Source of the DNA: an uncultured Actinomycetes bacterium
GTDB taxonomy: Bacteria; Actinomycetota; Actinomycetes; S36-B12
Length of the DNA stretch: 6,232 bases
Reading direction: 5' to 3'
Assembly: GCA_903918595.1 (NCBI GenBank)
Contig: CAIXFB010000231.1
Span: 1 to 6,232 of the forward strand
The notes beneath the pieces were generated by a model that saw only the letters and a list, made by a program, of their open reading frames with translations, made no database searches and had not been told where the DNA came from. A program made the position numbers and the translations under genes. Below, piece after piece: positions 1-6,232 of the stretch (within the stretch, counting starts at the first letter, position 1; every line of letters begins with the position of its first letter).

Positions 1-1
1 A

Positions 2-3000
2 ACTTCCACCGCGGTCACTTTCACGGTCGCCCTGACACCGCAGACGATCACGGTCTCTGCAGGTACAACAACACCGGAGGTGTTTTCTAGTACGTCGCTT
101 TCAACAACGGGTGTTGTGGGCACTGGCCAGGTCACCTACAGTGCTTCAAACTCGAATTGTTCGATCGCTAATTCCACGTTGACCGGTGCAGCCGTTGGCG
201 ATTGCACGGTCACCTCGACGGTTGCTGCCGATGCCATGTATGCGGCCGCTACGAGTAGCCCCATCACGATCACGGTGCAAAAGGCGCCTCAGACTGTGAC
301 ATGGGCACCCACCAACACATCACTTTCGTTCAACGATTCCCCGGTGACACCAAGTGTCGGTGCGACAACCGATGGTGATGGTGCAATCACTTATTCCAAG
401 ATAAGTGGCGATTGCGCGGTGAATGCAGATAGTGGAACGCTCACGTACTCATCTACGGGACCCTGTGTTATTCGTGCAACAGCGGCTTCCAGCAGCCTTT
501 ACTCCGCAGGAACGCGAGATGTCACGTTCACCATTGCAGCGGATCGCCCGACCGCTCCAACGATTACCTCAGCTTCCGCAGGCGATGGCACAGCCACAGT
601 TGCATTCAGTGTTCCCAGTTCTAATGGTGGCGCCACCGTCACTGGCTACACGGCCACCGCAACACCGGGAGGGTCTACGGGTGCGTGTTCATCGAGCCCC
701 TGCACCATCACAGGTCTCTCGTTGGGCACCCCTTACACAATCCGAGTCACCGCGACGAACTCCGCAGGCACGGGGCCAGCCTCACTTGCCTCGCCGTCGG
801 TGACCCCGGCGACCTCAACGGGGGCGGTCGAGAATCTCAGTGTGATGCCTGGTGACACAACCTTGACTGTGGACTGGATCGCGCCCGCTTGCCTGCGGGC
901 TACTCCCTCCACCTGCGGCACCTTGACCAACTACGAGGTGTTCACCCGAACTGGTGGCGGAAGCTGGATTTCCGCTGGCACCACCACTAGCACCACTCGC
1001 ACGGTGACGGGTCTGGTCAACGGCACGCAGTACGACGTCAAAGTCACCGTGACAACGAGTTCGAGTTCGGCCAGCGCGGAAGCCCAACAGGTTCCTGCCA
1101 CCGTGCCCTCGGCACCAACTGATGTCACGGTTTCGCGCTTGACCGCGACCACGGTGTCTGTTGGTTGGAGTGCGCCGTCGAGCAATGGCGGTCAGCCCAT
1201 CACCGGCTACACCGTCACGGCAACATCCTCCAACGGTGGTAGCCCGGTGACAGCTACGCCCACATTGACTTCAGCAACCTTGACATTGGACATCGATAAG
1301 ACGTACACGATCACCGTGAGGGCAACCAACCTCATGGGCACCGGATCAGCCTCTGCAGCAAGTGCTGCGGTCACCATGGGCTTGGTCGCGCAGAGCATCA
1401 CGGTGGTGCCTGATGCAACAACAATGACTGCTGATTCCAAGATCTTGTTGTCGACTTCGGGCAGTTCGGGTACTGGCGCAAAGTCATTTGCAGTGACCTC
1501 GGGTTCATGTTCGGTGAGTGGTGCTGCTTTGACTGCAACAGCGGCAGGAACCTGTGTTGTCACGGCAACAATTGCAGCTGATGCTCTGAATGCGGCAGCG
1601 ACGAGTAGTGGAGTTTCAGTGACGGTGACTCCAGCGATTCAGACCGTGAGTTGGTCTCCCACGACGGTATTCACGGTGGTGGATTCGCCAGTCACGCTCG
1701 CATCTGCAACGGCAAGTGCTGGTGGCGCGCTGGCTTACTCGGTGACCTCGGCGGGCACTGCAGGTTGCTCGTTCACCAGCGGCTCGATACTTGCCTTCAC
1801 TTCACAGGGCAGCTGCACGGTTCAGGTGGTAGCCGGAGCGACCTCATCACACAGCGCATCGGCACCGGTGTCGCTCACCATGACTGTTTCCAGCGCAACC
1901 CGCTCGATCACGTGGGCGCCCACGACCACGCTGGTGGCAGCAAATTCGGGTTCAGCAGCGTCAGCACTTGCTGTGATTAGTGCGGGCACGGGCACTCCGG
2001 CGTATTCGGTGAACTCTGCCGGCCCCACCGGTTGCACCGTTAACGCCACCTCCGCGGTGATCACGTACACCGCGCCCGGCACTTGCATCTTGACAGCCAC
2101 GGCGACTGCTACTGCTACCTACTCGGTGACTTCTGTTTCGGTGACATTCACGATCACGAGTGCTCCTCAAACGGTCACCTGGTTGCCGAATACGAACTTG
2201 ACCTTGGCCCAGTCTCCGGTGACTCTCACGCCTGCGACCAGCTCGGGAGCCGGTTCCATCAGTTACGAAGTGACCAGTCAGGGCACCAGCGACTGCCAAA
2301 TCACTCCGGCGACTGGAATCTTGACGTTCTCCGAAGCAGGTCAATGCCTTGTGGAGGCAACGGCTGCGGCGCGAACCGGTTACACGGCTGGTAGTACCTC
2401 TGTGACCTTCCTGCTCACCGATGATGGCAGTGTTGTTCCGGAGCCAGAGCCGGAACCGGCAAGCGCGCCTGGAGGACCTGCGCCGAGTTCGCCTGACATC
2501 TCCGTTGATCAGTCGGAAGCGATTTCATCTCCTGGAGGCGCATCACTGATTGTGGGTTCAAGTCGGGTCCCCATGACCGTGACCGCTAACCCTGCAAACA
2601 CTGGCGTAGACATGTCCATGGGGCAATGGGAGATTTCGATTACTCCCACTCAATCATCGACGGCACTTCCCCTTGGTCCGAATAGTGAATTGCGAACAAC
2701 GCCAGGTCAAACCTTCGATATTGACGGAAATAGTTACCTGCGTGGAACATCTGTGAACATCTACATCATGTCCACACCGATTCTCATCGGAGTGGCCGAT
2801 GTAACGCCACGGGGAACATTCTCAACGACCGTCACCATCCCACCAACAATCAACCTGGGTGAACACACCATTCAGATTGTGGGAGTCAACCCGGGCAATG
2901 AACTTTCACGGGCTTCACTTGGAATCTTGGTGGTTCCTGGGAGTACCGATGTGTCAGTCGTTGCATCTCCCATTGGAACTCAGGTTGCCTTTATTGGTGA

Positions 3001-3289
3001 TACCCCCCGACTAGCAAAACTCAGTCAAACGTCTTTGCAATCACTCGTGGGTCAGATTCCTGCGAATGCATCAGTTACCCGTGCCGTCGTCCAGATAAAG
3101 GTTGCACAAGGTTCAACAGGTGCCCAGAAGGCACTGGCTCGCCAACGTGCAGCTTCGGTCATCACGTTCCTGCAAGTGAGTGGAGTCCCTGGACCCTTCG
3201 CCACACGAATCGTGCAGGAAAAAAGCAATGCCCAGTTCAAGACTGGTCAGCGATCAACGGCAAAGGTGTCCATCTGGTTTACCCCCTGA
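2..3289 (+). CDS. Large secreted Ig-like/FN3 repeat surface protein with OmpA-like C-terminus (5' partial)
   Basis: The frame is open to the left edge, so the start and signal peptide lie outside; the GTG at 80 is only an internal Val codon. About 1,095 residues are visible. Domains in order (nt): Ig-like repeat type A (about 38-286), type B (287-541), three fibronectin III domains (about 545-815, 821-1105, 1106-1378; motifs such as NGGxxxTGYT and YTIRVTATNSAGTG), type A again (1379-1632), three type B repeats (about 1634-2420, each opening like xQTVTW), a PEPEPEP linker (about 2430-2540), a beta-rich domain (about 2541-2950) and a C-terminal OmpA-like segment (about 2960-3286) containing LARQRAASVITFLQVSGV. 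Every Ig-like repeat keeps two cysteines about 15-18 residues apart, consistent with disulfides in an exported protein. There is no LPXTG motif or C-terminal membrane segment; anchoring may be by the OmpA-like domain binding the cell wall (inference). Likely an adhesin or envelope protein; the ligand is unknown. Confidence 0.5.
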   Translation, partial: TSTAVTFTVALTPQTITVSAGTTTPEVFSSTSLSTTGVVGTGQVTYSASNSNCSIANSTLTGAAVGDCTVTSTVAADAMYAAATSSPITITVQKAPQTVTWAPTNTSLSFNDSPVTPSVGATTDGDGAITYSKISGDCAVNADSGTLTYSSTGPCVIRATAASSSLYSAGTRDVTFTIAADRPTAPTITSASAGDGTATVAFSVPSSNGGATVTGYTATATPGGSTGACSSSPCTITGLSLGTPYTIRVTATNSAGTGPASLASPSVTPATSTGAVENLSVMPGDTTLTVDWIAPACLRATPSTCGTLTNYEVFTRTGGGSWISAGTTTSTTRTVTGLVNGTQYDVKVTVTTSSSSASAEAQQVPATVPSAPTDVTVSRLTATTVSVGWSAPSSNGGQPITGYTVTATSSNGGSPVTATPTLTSATLTLDIDKTYTITVRATNLMGTGSASAASAAVTMGLVAQSITVVPDATTMTADSKILLSTSGSSGTGAKSFAVTSGSCSVSGAALTATAAGTCVVTATIAADALNAAATSSGVSVTVTPAIQTVSWSPTTVFTVVDSPVTLASATASAGGALAYSVTSAGTAGCSFTSGSILAFTSQGSCTVQVVAGATSSHSASAPVSLTMTVSSATRSITWAPTTTLVAANSGSAASALAVISAGTGTPAYSVNSAGPTGCTVNATSAVITYTAPGTCILTATATATATYSVTSVSVTFTITSAPQTVTWLPNTNLTLAQSPVTLTPATSSGAGSISYEVTSQGTSDCQITPATGILTFSEAGQCLVEATAAARTGYTAGSTSVTFLLTDDGSVVPEPEPEPASAPGGPAPSSPDISVDQSEAISSPGGASLIVGSSRVPMTVTANPANTGVDMSMGQWEISITPTQSSTALPLGPNSELRTTPGQTFDIDGNSYLRGTSVNIYIMSTPILIGVADVTPRGTFSTTVTIPPTINLGEHTIQIVGVNPGNELSRASLGILVVPGSTDVSVVASPIGTQVAFIGDTPRLAKLSQTSLQSLVGQIPANASVTRAVVQIKVAQGSTGAQKALARQRAASVITFLQVSGVPGPFATRIVQEKSNAQFKTGQRSTAKVSIWFTP
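1634..2420 (+). repeat. Three consecutive Ig-like repeats with conserved cysteine pairs (protein-level repeat)
   Basis: Three units of roughly 87 residues follow each other at about 1634-1897, 1898-2161 and 2162-2420. A fourth relative lies at 287-541, separated by the FN3 block. Shared landmarks are an opening like QTVTW or RSITW, a YSV or YEV strand, a first Cys (GC or DC), a TY/TF strand, a second Cys in a G-x-C context, then an A-rich strand and a closing VTFTI-like strand. The DNA has diverged much more than the protein pattern, so this is an old domain duplication under selection, not a recent DNA expansion. Confidence 0.75.
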
Positions 3290-3290
3290 C

Positions 3291-3488
3291 CTGTGGGCAG
3301 GGATTATGCACCCTGAGCACGGACTTCTCCAGGTCTATCCGGGCTTGAACCCCGATGTCGAACTCGGCGAGGTGGTCACCGGAACAAGTGCAGGTCGGGA
3401 GAGCCCGGAGCAGACGATTTTCTCGTTCAACTATGGACTCGCGATCTTCGACATCCTTGTCGCGAATCGCATCCTCCATGCCATCTGA
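3291..3488 (+). pseudogene. C-terminal relic of an ornithine cyclodeaminase/mu-crystallin family protein
   Basis: In the frame with codons starting at 3291, the translation contains ELGEVVTG (from 3360), then a GRESPEQTIF stretch, then NYGLAIFDILVANRIL, ending at TGA 3486-3488. This order (ELGEVVxG, GRxSxEQxxF, then GxAxxDxxxA) is the pattern I know from the extreme C-terminus of the ornithine cyclodeaminase/mu-crystallin NAD(P)-binding family. Only about 60 residues are present, whereas family members are usually 310-350 residues. The catalytic and dinucleotide-binding parts are absent, and upstream the same DNA encodes the surface protein in another frame. No start codon with a ribosome binding site is seen. 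I therefore read it as a non-functional remnant left by a deletion or by insertion of the upstream gene. The family call is from recall of the motif pattern, not from a search. Confidence 0.55.
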
Positions 3489-3685
3489 CCATGCACGGCA
3501 GACCAATTCCAATAAACATCAGGGTAGGGCCCGAAAAAGAAAAGCCCAAGTGACCGATCAATGCTCCACTACCCTGCTTATTCTGGGTCTGGTCTCAACT
3601 TTTGTGTTGGCTTTTAGTTCACCACCACGGTTTGCTGGCGGCGAGGACTCACTCAATGGTGGCGCAGAGCATTGCGCGGACCGGT
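3489..3685. other. Non-coding spacer, no supportable gene
   Basis: The + frame of the following lipoprotein stays open back to 3355 and includes a hydrophobic run (TTLLILGLVSTFVLAF, near 3565-3615). However, the upstream part overlaps the enzyme relic, has no ribosome binding site, and would bury a perfect lipoprotein signal peptide in the middle of the product. I see no recognisable protein on either strand and no good terminator. It is probably degraded sequence plus upstream promoter region. Confidence 0.5.
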
Positions 3686-3712
3686 TTGAGAGCCTACAGT
3701 TGAATGTAAATT
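3686..3712 (+). promoter_or_regulatory. Candidate promoter of the cold-shock lipoprotein gene
   Basis: TTGAGA at 3686-3691 and TAAATT at 3707-3712 resemble -35 and -10 boxes, with a TG directly before the -10 and a short 15-bp spacer. Transcription would start near 3719, leaving a leader of about 23 nt that contains the ribosome binding site. This is a prediction from motif match only. The leader is far shorter than the long structured leaders of E. coli cold-inducible csp genes, so that type of thermosensor is not supported here. Confidence 0.35.
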
Positions 3713-3727
3713 CGCTGACGTACGCCG

Positions 3728-3733
3728 AAAGGA
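3728..3733 (+). promoter_or_regulatory. Ribosome binding site deciding the lipoprotein start
   Basis: AAAGGA lies 8 nt before ATG 3742 and is the only Shine-Dalgarno-like site in this stretch. It supports 3742 over the upstream in-frame ATG at 3480 and over the downstream ATG at 3757. Confidence 0.6.
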
Positions 3734-3741
3734 ACAGAGCC

Positions 3742-4164
3742 ATGCTCGCTCCCAGAATGGTAATGACACTAATGGTGTCCCTCGCGGCAGCAGGAACACT
3801 GTTCCTTACGGGTTGTGGATCTGAGACGTCAACCTCAGCGCCGGCCGAGTCGGACGTGGTGTCATGGGCCTGCATCAGTGATGGCGAGGAGGTCACGTGT
3901 ACCTGTGAGGGATCTGAAGCCGATTGCAAATCGAGCGTCACTCAAACCGATGTGGTCAAGGGAGATACTGGGACCGTCAAGTGGTTCAACGGAGAAAAAG
4001 GCTTTGGATTCATTACCCGAGCTGATGGTGGACCCGACTTATTTGTCCATTATTCGAGTATTTTAGGAGGGGGGTATCAGAACCTGAATGAGGGCCAAAG
4101 CGTTTGCTTCGATATCGTAGAAGGGCCTAAAGGCCCGGCAGCAGAGAACGTCGCACCTTGTTAA
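3742..4164 (+). CDS. Lipoprotein with C-terminal cold-shock domain (predicted extracytoplasmic CSD)
   Basis: A 140-residue protein. Residues 1-25 form a lipoprotein signal peptide: Arg5, a hydrophobic core, and lipobox L22-T-G-C25, so Cys25 should be lipidated and the rest displayed outside the membrane. Residues 26-74 are a Ser/Thr/Glu-rich linker with cysteines at 44, 53, 55 and 62. Residues 75-140 are a full cold-shock domain: GTVKWFN, RNP1 KGFGFI (86-91), RNP2 LFVHY (100-104), then LNEGQ and GPKGPAAENV. It aligns without gaps to E. coli CspA (as I recall it) up to RNP2, with nucleic-acid-contact aromatics at W81, F82, F88, F90, F101, H103 and Y104. Two extra cysteines (122, 140) make six besides the lipid Cys, compatible with disulfides. 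Known CSDs bind single-stranded RNA or DNA in the cytoplasm, so an exported form is unusual. The start at 3742 is fixed by the AAAGGA site. Possible roles such as surface nucleic-acid binding are inference. Confidence 0.85.
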   Translation: MLAPRMVMTLMVSLAAAGTLFLTGCGSETSTSAPAESDVVSWACISDGEEVTCTCEGSEADCKSSVTQTDVVKGDTGTVKWFNGEKGFGFITRADGGPDLFVHYSSILGGGYQNLNEGQSVCFDIVEGPKGPAAENVAPC

Positions 4165-4341
4165 TGTTTATCGCGTAAATCGCTAGGTAAAGGCCGGCCG
4201 CGGTGCATAGCGGGAGTGAGGAATCTGTGTATGGCAACGTCGACTAAAGCATTAGTGGTCGCCTACTCATGCAGCAGACCCTGAGCTATTTTCTCAGAAT
4301 AGGTGATTAGAGAGTTGGATGCAGTGAGTCGTCACGAGTGT

Positions 4342-4353
4342 TAATCTCACTTC
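4342..4353 (+). promoter_or_regulatory. Candidate leaderless promoter (-10 box) in the 4165-4353 spacer
   Basis: TAATCT at 4342-4347 fits the actinobacterial -10 pattern TAnnnT and ends 6 nt before ATG 4354, the distance expected if transcription begins at the start codon itself. No Shine-Dalgarno-like sequence precedes this ATG, which agrees with a leaderless mRNA. The nearest -35-like element, TTGGAT at 4315-4320, is 21 bp away, too far for a standard spacer. The rest of the spacer holds only a weak CTGAG/CTCAG hairpin (4281-4297) and no gene. Confidence 0.45.
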
Positions 4354-6232
4354 ATGATGTTGAAACCCATAGTTGTACGAGTTGCACTGATTGCAGTTAC
4401 GGCCCTAATCCTTTCAGCTTGTGGGTCAACTACCCAAGATTCTTCGGATTCACCGGAATCAGCCGATCAGACCCGACTCGGCGGTAATGGTGAGCTCGCA
4501 TTTGCCAACAGCCATCCTCTTCCAAACTGCGCAGGTCAAGATCCCAGCTCCTGCACCTACGTCGGATTCGATCCCGCCGTTGACGGCTTCAGTTTCGAGA
4601 ATTGGGGATCGGAACCAGGCAATTTGGGTGCTAGTGACTTGATCGCATTGTTCGGTCGAAAAAAAGTCTGTGCAAGTGGCTCGGGCAGCGAGTGTGTGCT
4701 CTACCCGGCGGCCAAGCAGTGGGTTGAGCAAATAAATGAGGCACTCGCCGGGGGACGCTGCGAAGGTATGGCAGTCACGTCAGAGTTGATTCATGGTGGC
4801 TATTTAGATCCCTCAGACTTCGATCCAAATGCGACCAACACATTTGACTTGACCAAAGACAACCCCGCCGTTACCAGCACAATCGAATACTTTTGGGCAA
4901 CACAGGCGGTTGCGCCGGTTCAACAGGCCTATCAGAGATATCAGAAATACCAACCGTCACGGATAGCGGCTGAACTCGTCAAAGGACTCCAAAACGGGGC
5001 CGGCTACACATTGGGCATCTATTCCCCTGCTGGCGGTCACGCAGTTACCCCGTTCGCGGTCACGGATGAAGGTGACTTGATTGCTATCCATGTCTACGAC
5101 AACAACTACCCGGGCACCGTGCAGCGCATCATGATCGACCCCGATTCAGAGTCGTGGTCTTACGCCATGGGATCGACAAATCCGCAGGCGCCGACGGGTG
5201 GCTGGGAGGGGGGCATAGGCACGATTGAATTAACCCCCATGGTGAGTCGACTAGGGACTCCTTTCCCCGCTCCCTTCGAGGACAAGAGGCGCGGTGCGAA
5301 AACTTCGCAGCTGATGCTCACTTCACCTGATCCTGACGCGGGCTTAGGGGTTCTGCTCACGATCGGCGACACCGTCTACGACACTCGAGATGCCAACGTG
5401 GCTCTGCCCGAAGGTGTCAGCGTCCGATCGATCCGTGGAACTGAGGCCGTACTGGGTGGCAACTGGCTGTCCATGACTATCGATCGCGAAATTGTGGGAG
5501 GTTTCGAGGCGGCAGTCGCACAACAGAATGAACAAGCCGCATCGATTCCAATCACTATGTCAGTCGACGACCCAATGAGCCCGAGAACCACGGTGAGGGC
5601 GGCTCACAACGACCAAAGTGACGTTTTCTTTGGAGTCTCCCCAAACGGAGCGGTAGATGTGGCTGCTACCAACCAAGCCAATGCGGAAATAAATGTCGCC
5701 AATGGGCTCAACAGTGCCAACTTTGACCTCCCCGAAGGAGTCAGCATGCGCGTTGACTCCCGTGATGCCGATGGCGTCTCAGACATCACGTACTTCGACA
5801 GTGAAGATGGCGAAGTTATCGGGGAATACCCCCTCGACGAGGAATCCGATAGCGGCTTCGTCACTGAGATCGACGCCGAATTTCAGCCAGGTGAAGATGG
5901 CGAATTAGGTGACTTCGATGTGACCGAGGAACGAGTGGAAGCAGAAGAGATTGATGAAGACTTTATTGATTCTGTCGAGGAGCCCTTTGACCCCGCATCC
6001 GAATTAGGAGACGACGACTCGGGTGCTGAGGATTTAGGCAGTGGGGATGCTGGTGCTGACGACTCGGGTGCTGAGGATTCAGGCAGTGGGGATGCTGGTG
6101 CTGACGACTCGGGTGCTGACGATTCGGGTGCTGAGGATTTAGGCAGTGGGGATGCTGGTGCTGACGACTCGGGTGCTGAGGATTCAGGCAGTGGGGATGC
6201 TGGTGCTGACGACTCGGGTGCTGACGATTCGG
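4354..6232 (+). CDS. Lipoprotein with papain-like Cys-His-Asp constellation and acidic repeat tail (3' partial)
   Basis: The frame is open to the right edge; 626 codons are visible. Residues 1-23 are a lipoprotein signal with Lys4 and Arg9, a hydrophobic core and lipobox L20-S-A-C23. Residues about 55-290 contain GGRCEGM (Cys136), GGHAVTPFAV (His229) and HVYDNNYPG (Asp249/Asn250). This Cys, then His, then Asp/Asn order with a GHAV strand matches the papain-like fold (peptidases, transglutaminase-like proteins), so a surface cysteine peptidase or acyltransferase is likely, though the substrate is unknown. Further cysteines at 59, 67, 106 and 114 could form disulfides. Residues about 315-500 look beta-rich and hold two copies of LPEGVS (351, 459). 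From about 480 the protein is strongly acidic, and from 554 it becomes a DDSGAEDxGSGDAGA repeat. ATG 4354 is chosen because of the -10 spacing; ATG 4357 is the alternative. I do not recognise a named family. Confidence 0.85.
   Translation, partial: MMLKPIVVRVALIAVTALILSACGSTTQDSSDSPESADQTRLGGNGELAFANSHPLPNCAGQDPSSCTYVGFDPAVDGFSFENWGSEPGNLGASDLIALFGRKKVCASGSGSECVLYPAAKQWVEQINEALAGGRCEGMAVTSELIHGGYLDPSDFDPNATNTFDLTKDNPAVTSTIEYFWATQAVAPVQQAYQRYQKYQPSRIAAELVKGLQNGAGYTLGIYSPAGGHAVTPFAVTDEGDLIAIHVYDNNYPGTVQRIMIDPDSESWSYAMGSTNPQAPTGGWEGGIGTIELTPMVSRLGTPFPAPFEDKRRGAKTSQLMLTSPDPDAGLGVLLTIGDTVYDTRDANVALPEGVSVRSIRGTEAVLGGNWLSMTIDREIVGGFEAAVAQQNEQAASIPITMSVDDPMSPRTTVRAAHNDQSDVFFGVSPNGAVDVAATNQANAEINVANGLNSANFDLPEGVSMRVDSRDADGVSDITYFDSEDGEVIGEYPLDEESDSGFVTEIDAEFQPGEDGELGDFDVTEERVEAEEIDEDFIDSVEEPFDPASELGDDDSGAEDLGSGDAGADDSGAEDSGSGDAGADDSGADDSGAEDLGSGDAGADDSGAEDSGSGDAGADDSGADDS
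6013..6232 (+). repeat. 105-bp tandem repeat encoding an Asp/Gly/Ser/Ala-rich acidic tail
   Basis: The unit at 6013-6117 recurs at 6118-6222 with one visible difference (GAC to GAT at 6018/6123), and a third copy begins at 6223 and runs off the window. Each unit encodes 35 residues built from two 15-residue modules (DDSGAEDLGSGDAGA and its L-to-S variant, which differ by a single TTA/TCA base) plus a 5-residue DDSGA. The period is a multiple of three, so copy-number changes keep the frame. The near-identity at the DNA level points to recent expansion. The encoded tail is acidic, uncharged by any Lys or Arg, and probably an extended spacer; calcium binding is possible but no canonical motif is seen. 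Confidence 0.9.

Noticed and set aside
815..1563. Open reading frames on the - strand opposite the surface protein
   Set aside because: They are low-complexity complements of the Thr/Val/Ser-rich repeats with no recognisable domain or ribosome binding site.
3298..3315. CAGGG/CCCTG inverted repeat just after the surface-protein stop
   Set aside because: Only a 5-bp stem with an 8-nt loop and no following T-run; it overlaps the enzyme relic.
3355..3741. Upstream extension of the CSD lipoprotein frame giving a 269-residue protein
   Set aside because: It overlaps the enzyme relic, lacks a ribosome binding site, and would place the lipobox signal peptide internally.
3558..3941. 127-codon - strand frame across the CSD lipoprotein start region
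   Set aside because: It is antisense to the signal peptide and linker, has no recognisable motif, and the + strand gene there is unambiguous.
4123..4136. Perfect GGGCC-TAAA-GGCCC hairpin near the end of the CSD gene, a possible terminator
   Set aside because: It lies inside the coding sequence for the conserved GPKGPAA motif and has no T-run after it.
4192..4199. GGCCGGCC palindrome in the spacer
   Set aside because: A short GC-rich palindrome expected by chance; no second copy or repressor context.
4281..4297. CTGAG/CTCAG hairpin in the spacer between the two lipoprotein genes
   Set aside because: A 5-bp stem at moderate GC with T's in the loop, not after the stem; too weak to call a terminator.
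6013..6232. Tandem repeats as a CRISPR array
   Set aside because: Repeats are contiguous, in frame and coding, with no unique spacers.

Overview
The window most resembles a mid-GC actinobacterium, possibly a free-living aquatic one. The reasons are the style of the long Ig/FN3 surface protein with an OmpA-like end, two lipoproteins with classical lipoboxes, and a TAnnnT box placed as in leaderless actinobacterial promoters. This is inference; no marker gene is present. All convincing genes are on the + strand, and all three intact or partial products are predicted to be exported.

Layout. (1) 2-3289 is the 3' part of a large secreted surface protein, open at the left edge. It has Cys-paired Ig-like repeats, three fibronectin type III domains, a proline/glutamate linker, a beta domain and an OmpA-like C-terminus. 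(2) 3291-3488 is a short relic that reads like the C-terminal end of an ornithine cyclodeaminase/mu-crystallin family enzyme, starting directly after the surface-protein stop. (3) 3489-3741 has no supportable gene and ends in a promoter and ribosome binding site. (4) 3742-4164 encodes a 140-residue lipoprotein whose C-terminal half is a complete, canonical cold-shock domain. (5) 4165-4353 is non-coding and carries a likely leaderless promoter. (6) 4354-6232 is a second lipoprotein gene, open at the right edge. It has a papain-like Cys/His/Asp constellation and a highly acidic tail built from a nearly perfect 105-bp tandem repeat.

The most unusual object is the lipoprotein-cold-shock fusion. 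A domain that normally binds RNA or single-stranded DNA in the cytoplasm sits behind a lipobox and a four-cysteine linker, which predicts display outside the membrane. Its neighbour, a putative surface cysteine peptidase or transglutaminase-like lipoprotein, and the upstream adhesin-like protein make this a cell-surface locus. The genes have separate apparent promoters, so a shared function is possible but not shown.
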